Below are positions 54,015 to 61,808 of a stretch of 64,000 nucleotides of DNA, one piece after another. The position numbers and the translations under genes are program-made. The DNA is taken from positions 8,265 to 72,264 of the forward strand of contig CAZFDE010000005.1 in the NCBI GenBank assembly GCA_964517795.1. Direction: 5' to 3'. The stretch is from CAZFDE01 sp964517795. GTDB lineage: Bacteria > Planctomycetota > Phycisphaerae > Sedimentisphaerales > Anaerobacaceae. The notes beneath the pieces were generated by a model that was not told the DNA's origin, did no database searches, and saw nothing but the letters and a program-made list of their open reading frames with translations. Position 1 is the stretch's first letter. Every line of letters begins with the position of its first letter.

Positions 54015-55028
54015 TTATACCATCGACCAAAGAAAGGACTCTTTTAATTTCAATTTCAAATGTGCGAAAAATATTATACGTTCCCGCTTGAAAAACACCT
54101 CGACACCCCAGCGACATTTATACAAATCACAAATACTGCTCGGTGCCCATATCATATTGTTTGTGATAAATGTCATTGTTTTTTTCACGCCATTAATTTC
54201 CACTTCAGCTGTAATTAAACGTAATCTCTGCGGGTAAGCCTTGCGGCTTTTCAGTGTTTTAAGTTCGATTAATACATCGCTAAGAATATCACCCTTTGGT
54301 TTTGTATGCCGTTTAACAATACGATACTGCATATTGTCTTTAGCACGAGTAACCCAGAAAACGCATCGTCTGTCAAGGTCAGCCAGATGCGTGAAATCCA
54401 CGTAGGCCTTATCAAACACCGATATTTCGCCACTTTTAAGATTCAGGCAGAGGCGATAGGCTTCGGTGGAATCATGCGTAGAAGCCTCTTTGACGATAGC
54501 GAATTGCGGCAGAAATGTCTGGAGGTTAAGCTGCATATGACACTTTGCCGCCGCTTTACGCCTGCGATGTTTGGCCCAGTCAATACAATTTGCAACAAGC
54601 TGAATAGTGGTTGAGTCAATTGCATAGATTGTTCGCTTGAACCGTCTTGGCAGACCGGAATACTTATGGTTACGCCCGAAGTCGGGGTGTTTGTTTTCGA
54701 TATGGGACAGCACATCCCAGAAGAGTGTTTGTGCCATATTGGGGTCTCGAACACGGTTTGCATGCGACAGGCCATTCCTGCTGGGCGGTGTTGCACCGCG
54801 AATAGTTGTCAAAACTCCCGAATGATTACGCAATGTGTCTGCCACGTCGTTGAGCGATAGGCTGTGTGCAATCTGGACGTGCAACATAGCAACAACATGC
54901 GACCAAGGCGAAAAAGATCGTGCTTTCTTGTCTATTCCGAAAGACCGGGCAAGTTTTGGAACAAGATGAGCTGGAATATGCTGGCATATTTGATTGAGAA
55001 TGGTATAGTTATGTTTAGCTGGCTTCAT
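54015..55028 (-). CDS. IS4-family transposase (C-terminally altered)
   Basis: A 337-aa DDE transposase. An N-terminal DUF4372-type DNA-binding region (HLVPKLARSFGIDKKARSF) is followed by the RNase H core with YAIDSTTIQL (first Asp), VFDKAYVDF (second Asp) and RWGVEVFFK near the end (Glu of YREK-like motif). Family members continue about 50-60 residues with IKQ...SFLG; here the sequence after FFKR becomes unrelated and stops, so the catalytic domain is probably damaged. TATAAT and AGGAG precede the ATG within the right end of the IS. Confidence 0.85.
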   Translation of the reverse strand: MKPAKHNYTILNQICQHIPAHLVPKLARSFGIDKKARSFSPWSHVVAMLHVQIAHSLSLNDVADTLRNHSGVLTTIRGATPPSRNGLSHANRVRDPNMAQTLFWDVLSHIENKHPDFGRNHKYSGLPRRFKRTIYAIDSTTIQLVANCIDWAKHRRRKAAAKCHMQLNLQTFLPQFAIVKEASTHDSTEAYRLCLNLKSGEISVFDKAYVDFTHLADLDRRCVFWVTRAKDNMQYRIVKRHTKPKGDILSDVLIELKTLKSRKAYPQRLRLITAEVEINGVKKTMTFITNNMIWAPSSICDLYKCRWGVEVFFKRERIIFFAHLKLKLKESFLWSMV

Positions 55029-55106
55029 GAGTTACTCCTATTTTTTTCACGATTATAGTGTAACTCAGAAGCCGCTATTTTAGAAGAAATCTCATAGTTA
55101 ATTTCC

Positions 55107-55130
55107 TATGGGATGGCTGTGCAGTCATTA
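55107..55130 (+). repeat. Right inverted repeat and right target duplication of the IS
   Basis: TATGGGATGGCTGTG (55107-55121) is the exact reverse complement of the left end, followed by the second copy of the 9-bp target CAGTCATTA (55122-55130). Immediately after, ATAGGTAATTAA supplies the original end of the radical SAM gene. Confidence 0.85.
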
Positions 55131-55153
55131 CATAGGTAATTAAGGGTAAGCAA

Positions 55154-55348
55154 ATGCCAGTTGAAGATGAAAACATGCATGAAACCTTTTTACTAAAAGA
55201 ATATGACAATATTGCAAAGGCACACTTTACTACGGTCGGAGCAAGGCTATTAGCAAATCTTTACTGCTGCCGGTTAAATTTGCAAACATTTTTAATGTTG
55301 ACTTCATTAGCTATATGCCTAAATAAATATCTTGTGTTGTTGATTTAG
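55154..55348 (+). CDS. 64-aa protein with hydrophobic C-terminus
   Basis: Begins MPVEDENMHETFLLKEYDN and ends in a hydrophobic stretch (LQTFLMLTSLAICL), so it may be a tail-anchored membrane protein or a fragment of one. AAGGGTAAG precedes the ATG, and before the IS insertion it would have followed the restored radical SAM stop by only about 13 bases. I do not recognise it, and a small gene or a decayed longer one are both possible. Confidence 0.5.
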   Translation: MPVEDENMHETFLLKEYDNIAKAHFTTVGARLLANLYCCRLNLQTFLMLTSLAICLNKYLVLLI

Positions 55349-55382
55349 GGCTTTATAATATTCGGTGAAAGGATTAGTAAGA

Positions 55383-55970
55383 ATGAAAAAGGTTTTTCGT
55401 GATTTTATAGGCATTTTTTTAGGAATTATTGTAGGTATAGCAATTTATCACTTCTACATAAACTTCCAGACTTCCTCACATAAATCTTTTCTAAATACAA
55501 CAGCCAATAATCCTCAGGCAACTGATAAGGATTTTGCTAAATTAACCAATGATGTAACACCAAAAGCAAGTAACGAAACAAACATTTCTTCTGCTGAATT
55601 TTATTTATGTGAAATAAGCGATTTTTATGAAAGTCTTATTACGGTGTTATATTCAACAATAGGTATTTTGCTTGTAGTAAGTTTTATCTACGTTTATACA
55701 AGGTCCAGAAGTCATGCAGAAGAAATGGCACGTGAAGCACTTAAGGAAGAGGCATTTTTGATTGCTCTTAAAGACAAGATTCAAAGATCATTTACTGCAT
55801 TGAAAAATGAAGGAGAAATAGCTGATTTAATTGAAAAAACGTCAGATTTAAATGAGAGAATAGAGTTTTTAGAAAAAGCTATAACAAAGCAAAGCTATGA
55901 AATAAACTCAACCACAAATTCTCAAGACGCACAAGGAGAAAAAAATAGTGGCGATAATAAGAAGGCATAG
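55383..55970 (+). CDS. Membrane protein with two transmembrane helices and a coiled coil
   Basis: About 195 aa from the ATG at 55383 (an in-frame GTG lies 18 bases upstream). The first helix is FIGIFLGIIVGIAIYHFYI, a Ser/Thr/Asn-rich linker follows, the second helix is TVLYSTIGILLVVSFIYVY, and then comes a charged cytoplasmic coiled coil (about 110-180). It overlaps the ImmA/IrrE gene by 23 bp. Two-helix, coiled-coil anchors of this kind are common in membrane-acting defence modules, but no family is recognised. Confidence 0.7.
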   Translation: MKKVFRDFIGIFLGIIVGIAIYHFYINFQTSSHKSFLNTTANNPQATDKDFAKLTNDVTPKASNETNISSAEFYLCEISDFYESLITVLYSTIGILLVVSFIYVYTRSRSHAEEMAREALKEEAFLIALKDKIQRSFTALKNEGEIADLIEKTSDLNERIEFLEKAITKQSYEINSTTNSQDAQGEKNSGDNKKA

Positions 55971-56487
55971 TAGGCGTACGAAGGCAAGTGATCATGATTT
56001 AGTTGATACACCTGCGAGATTACTTGAATTTGCCCGAAAAAATAATTTGGAACTTTTGCCATTGGACATTGAAGGTGTTGGTAACAAGTTAAGTATCAAA
56101 ATTAGCAGAACCTCTTTGGAAGATGATGTATCAGGGGTTCTTCAAGAGAATAAGAGCGATAATAGCTGGGAGCTCTTAATAAATAAAAACCACCATCCTA
56201 ATAGACAACGTTATACGATCGCTCACGAAGTTGGTCACTATTGCCTACATCGTCATTTGAAGACTGAATTTAAAGATAAAATTTTTTTTCGAGGCGGTGA
56301 TACTACTAGACAAGAACTGCAAGCTAACTCTTTTGCAAGTGAAGTTTTGATGCCAGAGCATGAATTTCGGAGGTTAGTAAGAGAAGGAACTAAAAGTATA
56401 GAACAATTAGCAAATATATTCAAAGTATCGACTTTAGCGTTAAGAATTAGAGCTAAAAATCTAGGTATGTCAGGGCATGGATTATGA
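55948..56487 (+). CDS. ImmA/IrrE family metallopeptidase
   Basis: A 179-aa zinc peptidase. The motif HEVGH gives H93, E94 and H97, and the third ligand region QELQANSFASEVLMP follows at about 122. IrrE/ImmA proteins cleave repressors or activate antitoxin-type regulators and are frequent in phage, ICE and toxin-antitoxin settings. It begins with GTG behind AGGAG and overlaps the Beta-family gene by 4 bp, so the peptidase is made with that protein. Confidence 0.9.
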   Translation: MAIIRRHSRRTKASDHDLVDTPARLLEFARKNNLELLPLDIEGVGNKLSIKISRTSLEDDVSGVLQENKSDNSWELLINKNHHPNRQRYTIAHEVGHYCLHRHLKTEFKDKIFFRGGDTTRQELQANSFASEVLMPEHEFRRLVREGTKSIEQLANIFKVSTLALRIRAKNLGMSGHGL

Positions 56488-57611
56488 AAAAGTGCAAATT
56501 GTTTTATTGTCCAATTATCAAAACAGGTGATGCTGAAATAAGAGGCTTAGAAAACCTTGATGAAGAAGTCAAAAACCACATCACCCCATTAATAGAATTG
56601 ACGCGTTCACGTTCAACAAAAAAACTACCCCGAGGAGACATATTTCGTCGTATTAAAAGATTAAAACAAGCATATGGAGAAAGACGATTTATTTTAGATC
56701 TTACAAGTATCCCCGAATTAACAAATATGCAAATTGAGGACTTACTTAAATCTGAGGGAAACTACCAGAATTGGATAGACTTTTTGATAGATCTAAAAGA
56801 GGAACTTCCACTTTTAATACCAACTATTCTTGTTACAGATGACGTAGATGACCTTTCGGAAATTAATGGACGACTTCAACGAGAAGCAAAAGAGTTAAAC
56901 AAATCCTTTGATTGGATAACATATAGGTTTGAAATACAGGATGAGGAATATGAATCAGATCTGGATATTATTAAAACGGAAATAGATTTAGCACATAAAT
57001 TAATATGCGTAATTGATTGTAATTTTATTAGTCAACAAAAGGCTTCTATCTATTCTAATACAATTGAGAACACTATCAAGAAACTTATAAACTTGGGAGT
57101 TCATAATATTATTGTTGCCGGCACTTCTTTCCCGCAAAATCCCACAGAATTTGGGGAAGAAAAATATGGCGAATATAAATTAGAAGAGGTATTAACATTT
57201 GAGAAAGTCCATAAAGATATAAATCGTGATTTCAATAAAAAAATAAATCTAATATACGGGGATTATGCTTCCGTTAATCCTAACAGAAATGATCAAAGAG
57301 GCGGAAGTCCTTGGATACCAAGGATAGATATCCCCATGTCGCAGAATCTATTTTATTTTAGATATAGGAGAAACAAAGATATCGAAGAAACATATGATCA
57401 AGCCTATAAAAAAGTTGCACGCCAAATCGTTCGTGACGATCGCTATAAAAAAATAAGAAAAAAATTAAATTCATGTTGGGGGGTACAACAAATAGAAATG
57501 GCCGCCAATAATTCTCCTCCAGGACTTTCGCCTTCTTTTTGGATATCGGTAAGGATGAATATTCATATTACACTTCAGCTATCTCGTATTTTATCTAGAA
57601 TAAATCTTTGA
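56484..57611 (+). CDS. Beta family protein (T4 Beta-protein-like)
   Basis: A 375-aa soluble protein. The N-terminus CKLFYCPIIKTGDAEIRGLENL followed by ITPLIELTRSR and LILDLTS-like segments matches the Beta_protein family (named for a phage T4-type protein), of unknown activity. The C-terminus contains RGGSPWIPRIDIPMSQ. Such genes recurrently neighbour sce7726-type and ImmA/IrrE-type genes in defence regions. Its 3' end overlaps the convergent sce7726-like gene by 17 bp. Confidence 0.8.
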   Translation: MKKCKLFYCPIIKTGDAEIRGLENLDEEVKNHITPLIELTRSRSTKKLPRGDIFRRIKRLKQAYGERRFILDLTSIPELTNMQIEDLLKSEGNYQNWIDFLIDLKEELPLLIPTILVTDDVDDLSEINGRLQREAKELNKSFDWITYRFEIQDEEYESDLDIIKTEIDLAHKLICVIDCNFISQQKASIYSNTIENTIKKLINLGVHNIIVAGTSFPQNPTEFGEEKYGEYKLEEVLTFEKVHKDINRDFNKKINLIYGDYASVNPNRNDQRGGSPWIPRIDIPMSQNLFYFRYRRNKDIEETYDQAYKKVARQIVRDDRYKKIRKKLNSCWGVQQIEMAANNSPPGLSPSFWISVRMNIHITLQLSRILSRINL

Positions 57612-58236
57612 CATTCCCACTTAGAGATATAAGATCATCTATATGCATTTCTTTGCCTTTATCCTTCAAAAATAGGTTAAATAGCTTTTTGTACCTAGTT
57701 CGAGTGACCATCAAAGATGCTTGGCGAATTTCGCTTAGATTAAGTTTTTGATGAGCTAAATACCTCACCTGATCAGTTGAGTAATTATTTATATTACTAA
57801 GCTTTAAGAGCCTAGCAATTTCTCCTTTTTTCAAAAACATTAACAGAGAATATTTGTCTAGTCTTTTTCTTAATTTAGCTTTTCTGATCACCTTGAATGT
57901 TTTTTCTTCAAATGATATTAACCCTGTATAATTCGTTATTTTTTTCTTTGCTTCAGATAGATGTTTAGGTGTCGTTACGATTGAAACTTTATCAAATGTT
58001 TTATGGTAATCTGCTAATTGAGATTTAAGTTTTTTTAAAGTATCGCGATTGCCTTTTATCTCAAAAGCATGAGTCTCGCTGTTGATAGTTACTAAATCTG
58101 CTTTTCTTTTATTGACCGAAAATAATACTTCTGTCCCAATGGCACTGTTTCTTTTATTGAAATCTAAATTCCCAGATAGTAGCCATTGTATTAAATAAAT
58201 TTTTAAATGTTCTGCATCACTTTTGGGCATTTGCAT
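57595..58236 (-). CDS. sce7726 family protein (PD-(D/E)XK-like)
   Basis: A 213-aa protein. The N-terminus (SDAEHLKIYLIQWLL) and the segment KADLVTINSETHAFEIKGNR are diagnostic of the sce7726 family. D47, E59 and K61 form a D...ExK pattern as in PD-(D/E)XK nucleases, so nuclease activity is inferred. It is convergent with the Beta-family gene, with which the family is often paired, and is the last gene of the second candidate defence module. Confidence 0.83.
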   Translation of the reverse strand: MQMPKSDAEHLKIYLIQWLLSGNLDFNKRNSAIGTEVLFSVNKRKADLVTINSETHAFEIKGNRDTLKKLKSQLADYHKTFDKVSIVTTPKHLSEAKKKITNYTGLISFEEKTFKVIRKAKLRKRLDKYSLLMFLKKGEIARLLKLSNINNYSTDQVRYLAHQKLNLSEIRQASLMVTRTRYKKLFNLFLKDKGKEMHIDDLISLSGNVKDLF

Positions 58237-58721
58237 ATAAAAATAGTATATGATAGTTGTTAAATATGGTTTTTGATGAAGTCGTACAATTTGCCTTCAT
58301 AAATTTATTAAAATTTTATCCTTATGTACCTTATGATAATTGGTTTTGTTCTAGAAGTCAATTACAGAATTATCCTGAGCAATCAACTAACACGTTTTTT
58401 GCCATATCTACTCGAGTTTTAAGCAATATGGTGATATTGACAAAATCTTACCGAGATAATAAAATATAGGTAGCATATTCAAACGAGAATAAGCATTATC
58501 ACCCCGGCTATTCAGTCGAAACATATCGGTCATCCACTCGAAAGGTCTCTGTCATTTAAACGAATAGCCTCGGTCATTTAATCGAGAAAACTGTCAGATA
58601 ATTTGCACTTTTATTCGTACATTCAGCTTTTCGAGCCACTTCTCATAGTTTTAATAATAATTTAATAACGTTTTCATACGTCAGCCTTAACCAGGTCGAC
58701 AAAAAACGTTTCTAAAATTTT
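58237..58721. other. Intergenic region holding the candidate origin
   Basis: No convincing gene lies in these 485 bases. The first 240 bases are AT-rich and plain. The middle carries a run of 22-bp iterons (58504-58591) ahead of the replication initiator gene, and a weaker related copy (about 58472-58493) precedes them. After the iterons the sequence is AT-rich up to the initiator start, a suitable unwinding element. Confidence 0.5.
58504..58591 (+). repeat. Four tandem 22-bp iterons, candidate replication origin
   Basis: Four copies begin at 58504, 58526, 58548 and 58570 with exact 22-base periodicity. Shared cores are GGTCAT or TGTCAT near the left and CGA near base 15 (for example TCGGTCATTTAATCGA in the last copy and TCGGTCATCCACTCGA in the second). 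A partial fifth begins TGTCAGAT at 58592. Arrays like this upstream of a replication initiator are typical of iteron plasmids. Confidence 0.75.
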
Positions 58722-59954
58722 ATGGCATACGAAAATTTCACAAGGGATGAACTAATTAAAAACAAAAAGTCGAAATTTTGGAATTTACCCGAATATGTAT
58801 GGGCGGAGGTACTTATAGAAACCTTAGGGTTCTTTACGCCGTCGAGCAAAAGAATAAAAGACATATACACGAAGGTAAAACGAATATTACATAAAAACAA
58901 AGAAACAGGCAGTCAACAGATTATCGAAATAACAATCAGTGCAAACCATAAATTGGGCCTGCCGACAACAAAGGACTGCGATTACTACCGGGCTTTTCTT
59001 AAAATCTGCGATGAGCAGGTAGATCATAACCATAAATTCAAATTACCCATTAAAGTACCCACTCGAAGGCTTATTCGTTATGCTGGCAAAAAAGAAGGCA
59101 GCAGAACGAGAAAAGAGGTAAGAGAATGGTTCGATAGGATGATAGGGACAATTATAAAAGGCGGAGTGTATAGGGCTAAAAACGAAGAATATGATGTAGG
59201 ATTTACTGGCACGCTATTTTCACAAGTGGTTATGTATGGCGAGCACAAGAGAACGGGTGAAATAGCAGATACCAATTACGTATGGCTTTCACCCTGGTTT
59301 CTTTCAAACTATTCCTATCACTATGTAAGAAGAATTGACCTGAACTTTTACAAAAGACTGCGTAAGCCCATAGCAAAAGCCCTTTATCCGCTTTTGGAAA
59401 CGGGCTTTTATGCTTCAAATTCAACAAGTTATTCCAAAAAATATAGTGTTCTTTGTAACGAGTTTCTGCTAACCAAGCACCAACATATTTCAGATATCAA
59501 AAGGCAGCTTGAACCGTCTCTGAAAGAATTACAGCGAGAAAGATTTTTAAGCAAATGGCAAATTTACAAAAACGCAGATAAAGGCGATTACATCATCACC
59601 TTTTGGCCAGGAGAGAAAGTATCTGAAGACCGAAAGAACAAAGATGACCTTAAAAAACTTGCTGATAAAATCCAGGAACAACCAAAAGAAATGCCCAGTG
59701 ATATTTCGGATGAAAATATTCGTTCAGAATATTTGCTCCAAGAAATTCTAAATGTATGCGGTGACATACAAAACGCATCAGCTTACAACAAAATAATAAA
59801 CAACTATCCTGAGCATCTTATCAGGGCAACATTAACGGAAACTCGATTGGCAGATAAAGCCAACCGTATCAACAAAAACAAGGGGGCTTACTTTATGGAT
59901 ACTATAAAACGCCTTGATAATATGCGATCACAAGCCCATAGCAGGCAATCCTGA
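58722..59954 (+). CDS. Plasmid-type replication initiator protein
   Basis: A 410-aa protein with the pattern of a RepA/RepB-like initiator. Winged-helix-like segments are LPIKVPTRRLIRYAGKKEGS near 110 and LCNEFLLTKHQHISDIKRQL near 245, both with basic DNA-contact character. It follows the iteron array on the same strand, which supports its role in binding those repeats to start replication. A poor ribosome binding site and a separate C-terminal helical region are noted. Family assignment is by pattern and context. Confidence 0.72.
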   Translation: MAYENFTRDELIKNKKSKFWNLPEYVWAEVLIETLGFFTPSSKRIKDIYTKVKRILHKNKETGSQQIIEITISANHKLGLPTTKDCDYYRAFLKICDEQVDHNHKFKLPIKVPTRRLIRYAGKKEGSRTRKEVREWFDRMIGTIIKGGVYRAKNEEYDVGFTGTLFSQVVMYGEHKRTGEIADTNYVWLSPWFLSNYSYHYVRRIDLNFYKRLRKPIAKALYPLLETGFYASNSTSYSKKYSVLCNEFLLTKHQHISDIKRQLEPSLKELQRERFLSKWQIYKNADKGDYIITFWPGEKVSEDRKNKDDLKKLADKIQEQPKEMPSDISDENIRSEYLLQEILNVCGDIQNASAYNKIINNYPEHLIRATLTETRLADKANRINKNKGAYFMDTIKRLDNMRSQAHSRQS

Positions 59955-60348
59955 CTTGTTCAAACAAGTATTCAACCTTGTTTGTATGGGCCAATGCCAA
60001 ACCTCAAAAAAACTTTTAATCAATTCACAATGCTAATTTCACTGCATTTTGAACTTGTTATTTGCCTTATCAGGCAATAGAGCAACTGCCTGTCGCAACA
60101 GTTTGTCGTTCGTCTAATGCCTCCCGACTCCAGCCCAAATCTCCTCAAGGACTAACGGGTTTCCGCTCAAGCTCAACCTCTTTGGGCTGGAGTCGGGAGC
60201 CCGGCCAAGGCCTAAACCCGACAAACTGTTGCGACGAACTAACTACCCCGCAAAGCGGAAACTAACTATAGAACTGACTAAAAATTTAACGGGTTCAAAA
60301 TATAAGTGCTGCAAAGCTGCACAAACTAACTAAAGACATAAACCACAA
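59955..60348. other. Intergenic region with nested inverted repeats (candidate oriT or structured RNA)
   Basis: I see no gene in these 394 bases. The centre holds two nested perfect inverted repeats (separate entry). The right part has repeated ACTAACGGG/TTAACGGGTT-like words and several small dyads (CCGCAAAGCGG, GTGCTGCAAAGCTGCAC at about 60308). The region immediately precedes a replication-relaxation gene, where a transfer origin would fit. Confidence 0.45.
60092..60235. repeat. Nested perfect inverted repeats
   Basis: Outer arms GTCGCAACAGTTTGTCG (60092-60108) and its reverse complement (60219-60235) enclose inner arms CTCCCGACTCCAGCCCAAA (60121-60139) and its reverse complement (60181-60199). 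The outer arms are 17 bp and the inner 19 bp, both perfect, with a 41-base inner loop. The whole can form a long cruciform or RNA hairpin. Confidence 0.85.
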
Positions 60349-61239
60349 ATGAATAATAACCCGAAACGCAAACAAGCGATGCCAAGATACCGGCGTTTAG
60401 CAAACAATAAGCCAAAAATGGTTCTGCAAACCAGGGACATAAAGATAATAAAACTGGTTTATAACTACCGGCTGTTGGATTCGGTTTTAATACGGGCATT
60501 AATAGTCGGCTCTGATAGGGGACTGCTTTCTCGGTTGCAGAAACTCTATCACAACGGTTATCTCGATAGGATAAAACGTGATATGCACAAGCCAATTGTA
60601 TATGCCCTGGGAAACCAGGGAGCGGATTTATTGGCTAAGGTCGAAAAAATCCACCGGGGGACTATTAACTGGCGTAAGAAAAACCAAAAGATAAAACAAT
60701 ATTATATGGAACATACTCTCCAGGTCAGCAGGTTTCGAGCAGTTTTAGAACTGGCTTTGAGAGCACGTTCTAAATATGAATTGCTGCACTGGATACCGGA
60801 GAACGAGATAAAAGAGGAAGTCCTGCTCGACAACTTAAAATACGATAATAATCGGGCAACCATAGTGCCGGACGGATTCTTTACCGTCAAACGTCCGGAC
60901 GGCAAGCTTGCACATTTTTTTCTTGAAGCAGACCGTTCAACAATGACCCAGAGACGGTTTTTGAAAAAAATGATGGCTTACTGGCAGTTTTGGAATGATA
61001 AGCAGCATACACAAAAATTCGGTATCAAGGCTTTCAGGGTATTAACCATATGCAAGAGTATGGAACGTGCTATTAACCTGCGAAATTTAAGTACCCAGGC
61101 TGATCCTAAACGTACCGGCTCTTTTATGTTCTGGTTCACAACCGAACAAAGCTATTGTTTAGACCAGCCGCAAAACATTCTCGGCAGGATTTGGCAGACC
61201 TCCGGAGACACGAAATTTCACTCTTTATTTGAATCATAA
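60349..61239 (+). CDS. Replication-relaxation family protein
   Basis: A 296-aa protein of the Replic_Relax type. An N-terminal winged helix (LQTRDIKIIKLVYNYRLLDSV, then LSRLQKLYHNGYLDRI) is followed by the characteristic central part with EHTLQVSRFRAVLE, the VPDGFFTVKRPDG strand and HFFLEADRSTM. Such proteins occur in plasmids and integrative elements of several phyla near transfer genes. Its ATG lies about 110 bases after the nested inverted repeats. Confidence 0.8.
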   Translation: MNNNPKRKQAMPRYRRLANNKPKMVLQTRDIKIIKLVYNYRLLDSVLIRALIVGSDRGLLSRLQKLYHNGYLDRIKRDMHKPIVYALGNQGADLLAKVEKIHRGTINWRKKNQKIKQYYMEHTLQVSRFRAVLELALRARSKYELLHWIPENEIKEEVLLDNLKYDNNRATIVPDGFFTVKRPDGKLAHFFLEADRSTMTQRRFLKKMMAYWQFWNDKQHTQKFGIKAFRVLTICKSMERAINLRNLSTQADPKRTGSFMFWFTTEQSYCLDQPQNILGRIWQTSGDTKFHSLFES

Positions 61240-61273
61240 TACCATCAAGCATCTATCATAGAAGCTGCTGAAC

Positions 61274-61302
61274 TTGACAAAAAACCGCATTCGTGCTATT
61301 GT
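61274..61302 (+). promoter_or_regulatory. Sigma-70-type promoter with overlapping inverted repeat
   Basis: TTGACA (61274-61279), exactly 17 bases, then TATTGT (61297-61302). A 7-bp inverted repeat TTGACAA / TTGTCAA (61274-61280 and 61299-61305) coincides with the -35 and -10, so an operator may overlap the promoter. No open reading frame starts soon downstream. Confidence 0.65.
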
Positions 61303-61309
61303 CAACCGC

Positions 61310-61445
61310 GATTGGCAACATCTTAGGCTGCCGCCTTCCTTGACCGCAAAAGTCGAGCACACAAGCCCGGCATTTTGCAAGAAGGACGTAAGGTCAGCGG
61401 AAAACCCCTGCTGTGCTTAGCTGTATCCTGGAGGGGTTTCTTTCT
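61310..61445 (+). ncRNA. Candidate small structured RNA
   Basis: Predicted transcript from the promoter at 61274-61302 to the hairpin ending near 61439. Inside are nested pairs: TGACC (61341-61345) with GGTCA (61392-61396) around GCAAAA (61346-61351) with TTTTGC (61373-61378). There is no plausible start codon with a ribosome binding site inside. It matches no RNA family that I know; its role, such as plasmid copy control, is guesswork. Confidence 0.4.
61402..61445 (+). terminator. Hairpin and pyrimidine tail ending the candidate RNA
   Basis: AAACCCCT (61402-61409) pairs with AGGGGTTT (61432-61439), followed by CTTTCTT. The 22-base loop is large and the U tract is interrupted by C, so it is a moderate terminator. 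Confidence 0.5.
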
Positions 61446-61505
61446 TCAGGAAAAGCCTTCAGCTTGGGAAAAGGCCAATCTATGGGTTTGCAGGGCAACT
61501 GGCTG

Positions 61506-61523
61506 TAAAAACGGCCGTTTTTA
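61506..61523. promoter_or_regulatory. 18-bp perfect palindrome
   Basis: TAAAAACGGCCGTTTTTA is a perfect palindrome 63 bases before the zinc-ribbon gene. It could be an operator for a dimeric regulator or a short terminator with a T tail. Confidence 0.5.
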
Positions 61524-61586
61524 TTCACTTGCAATTGATTCCAGTTAGTTGCTCTTGCTAACCTCAAAAATCATCTCAAAATCAAC

Positions 61587-61808
61587 ATGCCTATATGTAA
61601 AAGATGCGGCAAAGCTTTTGCTTCGCTCGAAGGTGATTACTGCGAAGTTTGCAGGGAATTCTTAGACCAATGCGAACGGGAAAAAGATATCTATACCTGT
61701 ATGGGTTGTGGACAGGTCTTTTATTCAGAAAAAGACTTTAACCGCCATCAATGGAACTCATATTACAGGCGTGGCTTTTTACCTAAAGCGAAGAAAAGAA
61801 AGCGATAA
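61587..61808 (+). CDS. 73-aa zinc-ribbon/C2H2-like protein
   Basis: A short basic protein with two zinc sites. The first is CKRCGKAF with CEVC; the second is C2H2-like (CMGCGQVFYSEKDFNRHQW). It ends in a Lys/Arg-rich tail (KAKKRKR). Such small zinc proteins are common in plasmid and phage accessory regions and may bind nucleic acid. There is no clear ribosome binding site. Confidence 0.7.
   Translation: MPICKRCGKAFASLEGDYCEVCREFLDQCEREKDIYTCMGCGQVFYSEKDFNRHQWNSYYRRGFLPKAKKRKR

Larger units (their letters stand above)
53766..55121 (-). mobile_element. IS4-family-like insertion sequence with 15-bp perfect inverted repeats
   Basis: A 1356-bp element bounded by perfect 15-bp terminal inverted repeats and flanked by a 9-bp direct duplication (53757-53765 and 55122-55130). 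It carries a minus-strand transposase gene and, downstream of it, a relic of another transposase. Precise duplication and intact ends indicate a recent insertion. The transposase looks truncated, so the copy may no longer be self-mobile. Confidence 0.87.
61240..61586. other. Intergenic region with a candidate small RNA and a strong palindrome
   Basis: These 347 bases hold no protein gene I can support. They contain a good promoter at 61274-61302, a candidate structured RNA, a hairpin with a pyrimidine tail near 61402-61445 and an 18-bp palindrome at 61506-61523 (each listed separately). Confidence 0.5.

Noticed and set aside
54306..54614. Open frame antisense to the transposase
   Set aside because: Shadow of the IS4-type transposase gene on the opposite strand; no ribosome binding site or family signal.
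58257..58469. 70-aa + strand frame upstream of the iterons
   Set aside because: Starts with a weak TTG, has no ribosome binding site and no recognisable composition; more likely spacer before the origin.
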